Virus record (IMG/VR): IMGVR_UViG_3300017934_000076 | Location: 1 to 20,956 of that record | Source: a virus | Strand: one strand, 5' to 3' | Length of the DNA: 20,956 bases | In this document: positions 6,540 through 14,489 of the stretch, in pieces | How the letters are laid out: each line of letters starts with the position of its first letter | Numbering within the stretch: position 1 is the stretch's first letter | Made by a program: the position numbers and the translations under genes | Notes under the pieces: generated by a model | The model's database searches: none | What the model was told of the DNA's origin: nothing | The model's input: the letters and a program-made list of their open reading frames with translations, nothing else

Positions 6540-7529
6540 ATGGCTACAAATACAACTACTTTACAAGGTACATTCACCGGAACTGGTGGACCAGTATTCA
6601 TACCATTTGTTTCAGGAATTGATTGGCTTCAGGTTTATAACCTTACCCAAATGAATGCTTCACCAAATCCTCATGCTGGTATTCAATGGTACTGGCAACG
6701 GCAAATGATTGCTGGGTCTGGTATTGAATATTTCAATACCGCTGGAACACAAGTATTAAATGCTGCATTTGTTACCCCAGCATTCTTTTTATATGATTCA
6801 ACTAATCCTCCGCAAAATGCACCAGTAGTAATTGCTGCTGGTACTAATGCGGTTCAACCAGTATTTACTACCGGAACTACCACTAATTTATTTACAGGAA
6901 GTATTGTAAGAGTGACAAATCTTGCAACAACTCCTAACTTAAATGGGTATGATTTCAGCATTGATACTATTATTCCTGCAACGAGTTTTAGAGTTAAAAA
7001 TGCACTGGCTAACGCGCCTGGTGCTGTTACTGGTGCTGGTTTCTATCAATTGATTAGTTCATTTGGTCCAACACCACAAACCAATGTTCCGTATTGGTAT
7101 CCTTCAAATAGAAGAATAGTAAATATAACTCAGGCTAATCCTGCAGTTATTACTACTTCGGTTGATAGTGCTTATATTGCTGGACAAGCTATTAGATTAG
7201 CTGTACCGCCACAATTTGGTATGACACAAGCTGATAGTTTAGTAGTAAATGTCATCTCTGTTAATGGTGGTGATATTACGGTTAATTTGGATACTACTGG
7301 ATTTACTGCATTTAAATTCCCATTAAATACTGTTTATCCATTCACTCCTGCTCAATGTGTGCCGGTTGGTGAAGAAACAGATCAGTTTTCTAATCCAAAT
7401 CTTTTGGATGATGCAACTATTAATACAGGCCAAACTGGTATTGTATTAATGGGTGGTATAAATGGCCCTGCTGGACAAAATGCAGATAATATTATCTGGA
7501 TTGGTGGAAAAACATTTAATGGTTCATAA
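6540..7529 (+). CDS. Beta-rich virion protein with two E1-FCCH-like repeats
   Basis: 329 residues, start after AAGGAG, 12 bases downstream of the capsid stop. The sequence is Thr/Asn/Gly-rich with alternating beta pattern. Residues about 104-172 and about 190-263 are two copies of a domain often labelled ubiquitin-activating E1 FCCH-like in phage proteins. Copy two contains YPSNRRIVNITQANPAVITT, a GMTQAD segment and VNLDTTGFTAFKFP. Such proteins sit right after N4-type capsids in related phages and are probably capsid decoration or head-surface proteins; ubiquitin chemistry is not implied. The role is inferred from position and fold type. Confidence 0.75.
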   Translation: MATNTTTLQGTFTGTGGPVFIPFVSGIDWLQVYNLTQMNASPNPHAGIQWYWQRQMIAGSGIEYFNTAGTQVLNAAFVTPAFFLYDSTNPPQNAPVVIAAGTNAVQPVFTTGTTTNLFTGSIVRVTNLATTPNLNGYDFSIDTIIPATSFRVKNALANAPGAVTGAGFYQLISSFGPTPQTNVPYWYPSNRRIVNITQANPAVITTSVDSAYIAGQAIRLAVPPQFGMTQADSLVVNVISVNGGDITVNLDTTGFTAFKFPLNTVYPFTPAQCVPVGEETDQFSNPNLLDDATINTGQTGIVLMGGINGPAGQNADNIIWIGGKTFNGS

Positions 7530-7537
7530 ATAACAAT

Positions 7538-7557
7538 GGGGGACCAAAGAGTCCCCC
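7538..7557 (+). other. GC-rich hairpin after the decoration gene
   Basis: GGGGGAC (7538-7544) pairs with GTCCCCC (7551-7557) around a 6-nt loop. It is followed by GGGGAAATG with no T-run, so termination is unlikely; it may stabilise the capsid/decoration message or slow ribosomes or nucleases. Confidence 0.5.
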
Positions 7558-7620
7558 GGGGAAATGAAGCATATCACAGAAAGAACTATGATAAAAAATA
7601 GTATAACAAAAAGGAAAAAG

Positions 7621-8052
7621 ATGGCACAAGAAATACATAAAGAAAAAAAAGATGCTAAAAAACAAATCAATTTACAATATCAACGTGATAAAGATCGTGA
7701 AATGGTAAAAGGAATATTCCGTTTTTATGAAGTTCCCGGTGGCTCGATGAGTTTTAATTTCAAAAAATATAAAAATGATCTGGTAGAGAGATTTGATTTA
7801 ATAGATGGTCAAGTATATACCATTCCTTTAGGGGTAGCTAAACATCTTAACAATGATTGTTGGTATCCTGAATATGGTTTTATTCCTGGTGAAACACAAG
7901 TAGCTACTGGATTTAATAGTATGACCGGAACGGGTATGCGTATCACCAAAAAAGTTAAACGTTGCTCTTTTAATAGTTTAGAGTTTATGGATTTAGAAGA
8001 TGTTCCAACAACATCATCACCTATAATTACGGTTGAACAGGTAGCTTTATGA
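7621..8052 (+). CDS. Conserved small phage structural-region protein, unknown
   Basis: 143 residues from ATG 7621, chosen because AAGGA is five bases upstream; an in-frame ATG at 7564 would add 19 residues but its only purine run nearly touches the start. The N-terminus is a Lys/Glu-rich helix (KEKKDAKKQINLQYQRDKDR). The body (FRFYEVPGGSMSFNFKKYKN, DGQVYTIPLGVAKHLNND) resembles conserved proteins encoded near capsid genes of similar phages, possibly head-associated. It overlaps the next gene by ATGA. Function not assigned. Confidence 0.7.
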   Translation: MAQEIHKEKKDAKKQINLQYQRDKDREMVKGIFRFYEVPGGSMSFNFKKYKNDLVERFDLIDGQVYTIPLGVAKHLNNDCWYPEYGFIPGETQVATGFNSMTGTGMRITKKVKRCSFNSLEFMDLEDVPTTSSPIITVEQVAL

Positions 8053-8417
8053 GCCAATGTATTGCAGTACAAACTCCTATATTTCAGCCTGCAATGCGCT
8101 TAATTACTGCTATGACTAATAGCTATCCTGTAGTTATTACCACGAGCTTTGATCATCAATATATAACGGGCACCGTTATTAGATTAGATATTCCTCAAGC
8201 TGATGGTATGCAAGAAGCAAATCAATTTGTGGGGCCTATTTTAGTGCTTAGCCCTACTACTTTTAGCATGGATTTAGATACAACAAGCTTTGGAGTTTTT
8301 GCTATACCAGCACCTACTCCTGCTAATTTTCATATATTTACGTGTGCACAAGCAGTTCCTATTGCTGAATCGAATGACATTCTTTCAGCAGCAGTTCAGA
8401 ATGTTTTACCGATTTAG
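8049..8417 (+). CDS. Short virion protein consisting of one E1-FCCH-like domain
   Basis: 122 residues, start overlapping the upstream stop (ATGA). Residues about 17-88 align by eye with the second repeat of the 329-residue protein upstream: RLITAMTNSYPVVITTS, then Y-I-T-G-x-x-I-R-L, a GMQEANQF segment and MDLDTTSFGVFAIP. It is therefore a single-domain paralogue, probably a head or neck surface component. The C-terminus (about 100-122) contains AVPIAESNDIL, similar to the CVPVGEETDQFS region of the same upstream protein, so the homology extends beyond the domain. Confidence 0.75.
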   Translation: MSQCIAVQTPIFQPAMRLITAMTNSYPVVITTSFDHQYITGTVIRLDIPQADGMQEANQFVGPILVLSPTTFSMDLDTTSFGVFAIPAPTPANFHIFTCAQAVPIAESNDILSAAVQNVLPI

Positions 8418-8425
8418 GAGATGTC

Positions 8426-9559
8426 ATGGCCAATCCACCACCAAATCCAGCAAGTAATCTACAAGCGATACGTACCAAAGTACGACGATTAACAAGAAAT
8501 ATGTCTGAAAGTCAGCTAGCAACAACAGATATTGATAATTATATCAATACGTTTGTGTTATATGATTTTCCTGAACATTTACGTACGTTCAATTTACGTA
8601 CGAGTTTTAACTTCTGGGCTAATCCCTTCCAAGATACGTATCCGACTGATACGCTGTCATTTGGTGATCCGGTCGTTAATCCAACCATACAAAACAATCC
8701 TTTATATAATTTTCAGAATACCTATTTAACGGTACATCCGCCGGTTTTTATTGCTGGCTTTCAAGCATTTTATACCCAATCTCGTGAACAGATGTATGGC
8801 GTTTATCCTATTGTTAATAGCATTGTTTCCATTGGCCCTGCAGGTGATGGCGTAACGACAGTATTCACGGGAGTTATCAATTCACAACAAGCTATTGTAC
8901 CAGGGAATTTTGTTCAAACCGTTTGCTTATTACAAAATAATGTATTGTTTAGTTCTGTTGATTTGAATGGCAATGGCCTTACATTAGTAGACGTTCCGGT
9001 TATTGTTCCTTCAACCGGTAATCCAAGTATCAATGGGAATTTATATATTCCTGGATTTCAGCCAGTAACACCACCAACGGTAATAACTCCGGGTAATACC
9101 ATTAACTATGTAACGGGTAAATTCACTATTACATTTCCTTTTGCTCCGGGATCTGGTGTACCGATTAATAGCCAAACGGTTCCGCAAATTGTTGCTATGC
9201 CGCAAGCTTTGTTGTATTACAACAATAAATTTACGCTTAGGCCAGTACCCGATCAGCCGTATCAAGTTAATTTTGAAGTATATGTACGACCAACAGCATT
9301 ATTGAATATGCAACAAACGCCTGATTTGGAAGAATATTGGCAATATATATCCTATGGCGCTGCTAAAAAGATATTTGAAGATCGTATGGATTTGGATAGT
9401 GTTGCATTAATAATGCCTGAATTTAAAAAACAAGAAGCATTGATGATCCGTAGAAGTATAGTACAATACACCAATGAAAGATCTGCTACAATTTACACCG
9501 AACAAACCTCATTTGGTCCTGGATCAGGAGCATGGGGCTGGGGCGGCGGCCCGTTCTAG
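8426..9559 (+). CDS. Head-tail adaptor/connector-like protein
   Basis: 377 residues, start after TAGGAG. The N-terminal region (LQAIRTKVRRLTRNMSESQL, then DIDNYINTFVLYDFPEHLR) resembles helical head-tail adaptor proteins. The C-terminal region (VYVRPTALLNMQQTPDLEEY, ISYGAAKKIFEDRMDLDS) resembles the end of podovirus head-to-tail connectors. Between them, about residues 120-260, is a beta-rich insertion. The tail is Gly-rich (GPGSGAWGWGGGPF). Adaptors join the portal to the tail and stop DNA leakage. Assignment rests on pattern and gene position. Confidence 0.65.
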   Translation: MANPPPNPASNLQAIRTKVRRLTRNMSESQLATTDIDNYINTFVLYDFPEHLRTFNLRTSFNFWANPFQDTYPTDTLSFGDPVVNPTIQNNPLYNFQNTYLTVHPPVFIAGFQAFYTQSREQMYGVYPIVNSIVSIGPAGDGVTTVFTGVINSQQAIVPGNFVQTVCLLQNNVLFSSVDLNGNGLTLVDVPVIVPSTGNPSINGNLYIPGFQPVTPPTVITPGNTINYVTGKFTITFPFAPGSGVPINSQTVPQIVAMPQALLYYNNKFTLRPVPDQPYQVNFEVYVRPTALLNMQQTPDLEEYWQYISYGAAKKIFEDRMDLDSVALIMPEFKKQEALMIRRSIVQYTNERSATIYTEQTSFGPGSGAWGWGGGPF

Positions 9560-9591
9560 TTACTTGATTTTATAACGGTTTTCTATAAAAT

Positions 9592-9626
9592 ACCTTATAT
9601 CTACGCAGCTTTTAAAAATATAAGGT
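9592..9626 (+). promoter_or_regulatory. Hairpin sequestering the ribosome site of the HNH gene
   Basis: ACCTTATAT (9592-9600) is a perfect 9-bp complement of ATATAAGGT (9618-9626), loop 17 nt. The 3' arm contains AAGGT, the only Shine-Dalgarno candidate for ATG 9633. A second inverted repeat, TTTTATA 9568-9574/TATAAAA 9584-9590, sits directly before it. The arrangement would lower translation from transcripts containing both arms. Confidence 0.6.
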
Positions 9627-9632
9627 AAACCT

Positions 9633-10094
9633 ATGGGAAAACATTGTGGAACATGTATATGTAAATATAAAAGAAAAACAGTTTACAAAGAGTATCCATG
9701 TGAGCATTGTGGAACTCCTTGTAAAAGACAACAAAAACGAGCTTTATGTTCATTGAAATGTAGATTGTTAGGCAATATAAAAAAAGAAAATGGTTGTTTT
9801 ATATGGCAAGGAAAAATAGGTATAGATGGTTATGGGCAAATTATGATCAATAAAAAAAGGCAACGAGTACATAGAGTATCATTTGAAACTTTTAAGGGAT
9901 CTATCCCTCAAGGCTATTTAATGTGCCATACATGTGATACGCCTGCATGTATAAATCCGAAGCATTTATTTTTTGGAACTCATGAAGATAATATGTATGA
10001 TATGGTTAAGAAAGGGAGAAGTTATAACGGGGGCTATAGAAGAATGAGAACAATAAAAAAAATAAATAATGATACTAATATTACTACCCCTTAA
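9633..10094 (+). CDS. HNH homing-type endonuclease, free-standing
   Basis: 153 residues. The C-terminal half has the HNH signature: VHRVSFETFKGSIPQGYL, then C98-H99-T-C-D, A-C-I-N108-P-K-H111-L and GTHEDNMYDMVKKGR, which form the metal-binding beta-beta-alpha nuclease core. The N-terminal 45 residues carry Cys pairs (C5-x2-C8, C23-x2-C26, C39-x3-C43) likely to bind zinc. Such genes are mobile and spread by cutting alleles that lack them. Both neighbours look intact and no intron core was found around it, so it appears free-standing. Low GC and the sequestered ribosome site fit a recent insertion in the late operon. Confidence 0.9.
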   Translation: MGKHCGTCICKYKRKTVYKEYPCEHCGTPCKRQQKRALCSLKCRLLGNIKKENGCFIWQGKIGIDGYGQIMINKKRQRVHRVSFETFKGSIPQGYLMCHTCDTPACINPKHLFFGTHEDNMYDMVKKGRSYNGGYRRMRTIKKINNDTNITTP

Positions 10095-10103
10095 GGAGTT
10101 TTC

Positions 10104-10202
10104 ATGGCTTTTTTTGAATTTATGTCAAATCATTCAGTCTTAATTGGTATAACTACCATTATCCTGCTTGTTGCTGGTGCATGGTATATAAGCAACCAAT
10201 AA
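10104..10202 (+). CDS. 32-residue single-span membrane peptide
   Basis: ATG 10104 follows AAGGAG, which overlaps the end of the HNH gene. Residues about 11-28 (SVLIGITTIILLVAGAWYI) form one membrane span, with a short polar tail SNQ. It is too short for a classical holin but could be an accessory lysis or membrane peptide; nothing else identifies it. The next gene has its own AAGGAG 15 bases on. Confidence 0.65.
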   Translation: MAFFEFMSNHSVLIGITTIILLVAGAWYISNQ

Positions 10203-10217
10203 CCAAGGAGAGTAGTA

Positions 10218-10805
10218 ATGGCAATACCATACAATAATAATATTCCGCAACCTACGGATATTCCTGCACAATCGCAGCCACAAATTTTAACTAACTTTGC
10301 TTCTATACAAAGTATTATTGATGTTAATCATGCTGATTTTGGTGCTGCTACTGCTGGCCAACATAATTATGTAGAAATGCCGGTACAACCTGCTGCTCCT
10401 GCTGTCACCATTGGTGAAGTTGGATTGTATAATTTATTATTAACTGGTGTTAATGAAATGTTTGTGCGCAAATCAGATGGTACTTCAATACCGATGACCA
10501 AAAGCAATCAAGCATTACCAGGTTATACGTATTTACCTTCAGGAATCATTCTACAATGGGCACAAATAAGTGCTAATACTAATCCTTTTGCGGTAGTATT
10601 TCCGTTGCCATTTCCTACGTCATGCTTTGTGGTAATGACTTCTATGGTTTCGCCATCGGCTGCGGACCCCAATACTTTTGTGAGTGTTATAACAACAACC
10701 GTAACGAATCTTGGATTTAGTGTAAATTTATATAAACGAGATGCACATAGTACCGTTCCTTCAACAAACCCAGGACAATTTTATTATCTGGCTATAGGAA
10801 AGTAA
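10218..10805 (+). CDS. Tail fibre-type protein with gp53-like C-terminal domain
   Basis: 195 residues. Residues about 36-60 (VNHADFGAATAGQHNYVEMP) and the following EVGLYNLLLTGVNEMFVR match a segment common in short fibre-like phage proteins. Residues about 100-195, starting GYTYLPSGIILQWAQIS and VFPLPFPTSCFVVMTSMV, resemble the beta-sandwich C-terminal domain of putative tail fibre gp53-like proteins, thought to be surface or receptor-facing. No long collagen-like or coiled shaft is present. The stop overlaps the next start (TAATG). Confidence 0.75.
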   Translation: MAIPYNNNIPQPTDIPAQSQPQILTNFASIQSIIDVNHADFGAATAGQHNYVEMPVQPAAPAVTIGEVGLYNLLLTGVNEMFVRKSDGTSIPMTKSNQALPGYTYLPSGIILQWAQISANTNPFAVVFPLPFPTSCFVVMTSMVSPSAADPNTFVSVITTTVTNLGFSVNLYKRDAHSTVPSTNPGQFYYLAIGK

Positions 10806-13045
10806 TGGATAGATTTTTTATTGGTCCTTTAAATACTGGTTTACAATTAGATCTCAAACCATGGTTAATTGCCGATGATGCATTTACCACCTTACAAAAT
10901 GCGTATGTATTTCGGGGAAGAGTAAGAAAACGATTTGGTCAAACATTAACCGGCAGCGGTTATCCCAATATAACTTTAGCACCCCTTTATTCTCGAGTAG
11001 CTATTGAAGTTGGTACTACTGATGGTGGCGGAGATCTATCAGGTAATGTTGGCGGGGCTATTTGGGAAGTTGGTCAAATTTTTGTTATTGGTACCGCTAT
11101 CTATACGGTCTATCAACCTGGGGTTGCAATGCCCATGTTAGCAACGGTAGCTACGCCAACTGCTACGTATGATACTACCAATGGAAACTTTGTATTTGTC
11201 GGTGCTCCTCCTGGCCAACAAGTATATTTCTATCCAGCACAGCCCATTATGGGTTTGACGCAATATGGCGTTGGACCTATTAATAATCAGCCTGCTTTTG
11301 CTTTTGATACGCAATATGCTTATATGTTTAATGGCTCTTATTGGATTAGATCAGGATCGGGTGTAACGCCGATTTGGCATGGCAATGATACCAATTTCTT
11401 TTGGGCTTCTACGTGGGGCGGATTTGATGTAGGTTCTGGATTATTTGAAACTGCATTATTTGTAAGCAATTTTCAAGTTACCAATCCTAATGGTGTTCCA
11501 GTAGCAGCTACCGATGATCCCATTTGGATGTATAATGGCTCTACATGGGCTACGTATATTCCCACATTTTTAACGAATGGAAGTTTTGTACAAACAGCAT
11601 TAATAATATTGAATTTCAGAAATAGACTTATCTTATTGAATACGATTGAGACTAATACAACGCCGTTAAATTATAATTTTGTTAATCGTTGTAGATATTC
11701 TGCTGATGGTAGTCCTTTTGATCCTAATACCTGGCTTGAAAAAGGACAAACAGGATATGTTGGTGGTGGTTATATTGATGCTCCTACCAAAGAGATGATT
11801 GTTGGTGCAGAGTTTATTAAAGATCGATTGATTGTTTTCTTTGAAAGAAGTACATGGGAATTGGCATTTACTGGTAATGATATTTTGCCATTTACCTGGT
11901 TTCAATTGAATACTGAACTTGGCAGTGAATCTACGTTTTCCAGTATTCCTTTTGATAAAGAGATTTTAGCAATTGGCAATACCGGCGTGCATAGTTGTAA
12001 TGGCTCTAATGTGCGCAGAATTGATGATAAGATTCCTGATGAAGTATTTAATTTTAAGGATCCCCAAAGTGATACGGTAAGAATTCAGGGAATTCGTGAT
12101 TATTATGTTGAAATGGCCTATTGGACTTTTTGTTCATACAATGAAAATGCAATGAACACCTTTCCTAATCAAGTATTAGTATATAACTATAAAAATGGTG
12201 CATGGGCATTAAATGATGATTGTATAACCGCATTTGGTTATTTTGAACAAGCTACGGGATTGTTATGGGAGAATGTTATTTGGCAATGGAATGAATGGCT
12301 TGATCCCTGGAACAGCGATGTACATTCACCCAATTCAAGACAGGTAATAGCAGGGAATCAGCAAGGATTTATCTTTATTATTGATGCAGATCAAAGTGCT
12401 AATGCACCGGTGATGTCTATAACAAATATGGTACAAACCAGTGCTGATATTATTACCTTAACTATTATTAACCATACCTTAAACAATGGGGATTATGGTG
12501 ATTTTATACAAATTAGAAACTCATTTACTAGTATTGATGGTGCTATATTCAAAGTTATCGGTGTGACTGATGCTAACAATGTAACTGTTGGTGGTACATT
12601 CACAGGAACCTATAATGGTGGTGGTAATGTAGTTCGCGTTTCCAATATCCAAATTGCCTCGAAGCAATGGAATCCTTATGTAAGTAAAGATAGAAATTTC
12701 TATCTGCAACGTATAGATTTTTGTGTTGACAGAACCGTTAATGGTCAGTTAACGATAGATTATTATCCTTCATCAACTACGGTTTCGATGATTACGGATG
12801 GTACTGATACGGGCGCATTAATGGGTAATAATATTCTTGAAACTAATCCTTATGCATTGGTACCTTTGGAATCATTTCAGGATAGATTGTGGCATCCAAT
12901 TTACTTCCAAACAGAAGCAGAGTCGATACAAATATATATATATATGACAGATGCACAGATGACCAATGGTGCAATTGCTTTTGAACAGTTTACGTTAGAA
13001 GGTTTGATTTTATACACTCAACCAACAAGTCAAAGGTTACAATAA
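10805..13045 (+). CDS. Large tail/neck structural protein
   Basis: 746 residues. It begins FFIGPLNTGLQLDLKPWLIA and YVFRGRVRKRFGQTL, a start recognisable in large hypothetical virion proteins of similar podoviruses. The body is beta-rich with Trp/Gly-Asn repeats (MFNGSYWIRSGSG, MYNGSTWATY, VLVYNYKNGAWAL), suggestive of a propeller-like fold as in P22 tail accessory factor gp10; that analogy is inference. Residues about 534-610 (SITNMVQTSADIITLTI, NNVTVGGTFTGTYNGG) form an E1-FCCH-like domain also found in two head proteins upstream. It overlaps both neighbours by TAATG, so the three tail genes are translated as a unit. Confidence 0.7.
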   Translation: MDRFFIGPLNTGLQLDLKPWLIADDAFTTLQNAYVFRGRVRKRFGQTLTGSGYPNITLAPLYSRVAIEVGTTDGGGDLSGNVGGAIWEVGQIFVIGTAIYTVYQPGVAMPMLATVATPTATYDTTNGNFVFVGAPPGQQVYFYPAQPIMGLTQYGVGPINNQPAFAFDTQYAYMFNGSYWIRSGSGVTPIWHGNDTNFFWASTWGGFDVGSGLFETALFVSNFQVTNPNGVPVAATDDPIWMYNGSTWATYIPTFLTNGSFVQTALIILNFRNRLILLNTIETNTTPLNYNFVNRCRYSADGSPFDPNTWLEKGQTGYVGGGYIDAPTKEMIVGAEFIKDRLIVFFERSTWELAFTGNDILPFTWFQLNTELGSESTFSSIPFDKEILAIGNTGVHSCNGSNVRRIDDKIPDEVFNFKDPQSDTVRIQGIRDYYVEMAYWTFCSYNENAMNTFPNQVLVYNYKNGAWALNDDCITAFGYFEQATGLLWENVIWQWNEWLDPWNSDVHSPNSRQVIAGNQQGFIFIIDADQSANAPVMSITNMVQTSADIITLTIINHTLNNGDYGDFIQIRNSFTSIDGAIFKVIGVTDANNVTVGGTFTGTYNGGGNVVRVSNIQIASKQWNPYVSKDRNFYLQRIDFCVDRTVNGQLTIDYYPSSTTVSMITDGTDTGALMGNNILETNPYALVPLESFQDRLWHPIYFQTEAESIQIYIYMTDAQMTNGAIAFEQFTLEGLILYTQPTSQRLQ

Positions 13046-13266
13046 TGAAATGGGAAAAGTTATCTAATGATCTTGAAGATCTTCCCACCAAAACGTATTT
13101 TTTATTAATGCATCCAGGAGATAAAGATGATAATTACCATAGAACTTATATAGTCATGTATTGTATTGGAAGATGGTTTACTTCTCCAATCAATGGTTAT
13201 AATTTGAAGTGGGATACTATTAAAAAACGTTTTACTCATTGGGCAATTATTGAGGAACCAAAATAA
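13045..13266 (+). CDS. 73-residue DUF551-like protein
   Basis: It overlaps both neighbours (TAATG at each end). The product starts MKWEKLSNDLEDLPTKTYFL and ends THWAIIEEPK, echoing the W-x-P...DLP...THWMPLPEPP layout of DUF551 proteins, small phage proteins of unknown function. Two proteins on the minus strand (17607-17813 and 18122-18388) have loosely similar layouts. It is not obviously structural although it sits in the tail operon. Confidence 0.65.
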   Translation: MKWEKLSNDLEDLPTKTYFLLMHPGDKDDNYHRTYIVMYCIGRWFTSPINGYNLKWDTIKKRFTHWAIIEEPK

Positions 13267-13817
13267 TGCCAGTAGTCCAAAGTTCGCTTGTTGGCGCGTA
13301 TGTTCCAACATCATATATTTGGGATGTGTCACAATTGGCTGATATTGAAGTAACAAGTCCTGAATTCAAAGAACTTTTAGTGCGGATGTATCAGAATCTT
13401 TCATTTATGGCCATAGTATTAAATACTAAAGCTACGGGTATTTATGATACGCAAGAATATCCCAATAGTAAGTTATTTTTCCCTAATCCCGCTAATACAT
13501 CACAAACAAATGTTGGCCCCAATTATCGCCAAGTATTACAAAAGACTATTAACTTTGGTGCTTTACCAAATGCTGCAACTAAATCAGTAGCTCATGGTAT
13601 TGTAAATGTAAATTCATCTCTTACTTGGGTAAATATTACTGCTTGTGCTACTGATACAACTGGTTTAACGGGATTAAATATTCCTTATGCTTCTACAACT
13701 GCTGTTGCTGATAATATAGAAATATTTGCTGACGCGACCAATGTAAATATAATAACTGGTAGTAATCGTAGTAATTACAATGTGTGCTATGTTTATTTAG
13801 AATATTTACTCTATTAA
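13266..13817 (+). CDS. Tail-region virion protein, unknown subtype
   Basis: 183 residues. The N-terminal 60 residues are helical (SPEFKELLVRMYQNLSFMA). The C-terminal two thirds are beta-rich, with NYRQVLQKTINFGALPN, KSVAHGIVNVNSSLTW and a final YNVCYVYLEYLLY strand. This VAHGI-type module occurs in short fibre or spike-like proteins of related phages. It may form a trimer with the helical part as stalk, which is inference. It is followed at once by AAGGAG of the Gln-rich protein. Confidence 0.65.
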   Translation: MPVVQSSLVGAYVPTSYIWDVSQLADIEVTSPEFKELLVRMYQNLSFMAIVLNTKATGIYDTQEYPNSKLFFPNPANTSQTNVGPNYRQVLQKTINFGALPNAATKSVAHGIVNVNSSLTWVNITACATDTTGLTGLNIPYASTTAVADNIEIFADATNVNIITGSNRSNYNVCYVYLEYLLY

Positions 13818-13826
13818 GGAGAAGCA

Positions 13827-14489
13827 ATGGCGCTACAACCAAATCAAGTCGGAGCTCAAATGGGGATGGGCAATATTCCCAATCCAACCGGATTTTTAGG
13901 AAGCTTAAAAAATTTTGCTCTAGGAACTCCACAACAAGTACAACAATTATCACCTTATTCTCAGCAACAACAAATGGGTACGAGTCAGTTATTACAACAA
14001 GGATTGCAAGGAATACAACAAACACCTATAAGTTTTGAGCCAATTAAACAACGATTATTAAAGACCTATCAAGAACAAATTGTACCGAGTTTGGCTACAA
14101 GATTTAGTTCTATGGGTTCTGGAGGAGCTCAAGGATCAAGTGCATTTCGTGGTTCATTAGCTGAATCTGGTGGCGATATTCTTCAACGGCTAGGCGAATT
14201 AGAAAATCAATACAATCTTCTCGGTCGTCAACAAGGAATAGATTTAGCGCGTTTAGGATTAACCCCGCAATATGAAAACATAATCCAAGGAAGAGAACCT
14301 GGAATACTGGAAAATGCTCTTGTTGCTTATTTAAGTGGTGCAGGAGGAGCTCATCTTGGGCAAGGATTAGGTAATTTGTTAAGTGGAAGACGATTTGGTG
14401 GTCAAGAACGTAATGCTGCTCCCGAAGATAAACAATCTCAAATCCGTTATTACATACAACAACTTCAACAATTATTAGGGGAACAATAA
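13827..14489 (+). CDS. Gln-rich putative internal virion (ejection) protein
   Basis: 220 residues from ATG 13827 with AAGGAG upstream. Low-complexity Gln runs (TPQQVQQLSPYSQQQQMGTS) are followed by helical segments (FEPIKQRLLKTYQEQIVPSL) and Gly/Ser-rich patches (SSMGSGGAQGSSAFRG). The pattern resembles proteins encoded just before DNA-ejection proteins in P22/N4-like phages. The first of three consecutive helical genes, it overlaps the next by TAATG. No enzyme motif is seen. Confidence 0.6.
   Translation: MALQPNQVGAQMGMGNIPNPTGFLGSLKNFALGTPQQVQQLSPYSQQQQMGTSQLLQQGLQGIQQTPISFEPIKQRLLKTYQEQIVPSLATRFSSMGSGGAQGSSAFRGSLAESGGDILQRLGELENQYNLLGRQQGIDLARLGLTPQYENIIQGREPGILENALVAYLSGAGGAHLGQGLGNLLSGRRFGGQERNAAPEDKQSQIRYYIQQLQQLLGEQ

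Noticed and set aside
9560-10103. Second group I intron carrying the HNH gene
   Set aside because: The flanking genes end and begin normally and no P3-P7 core or split frame could be found.
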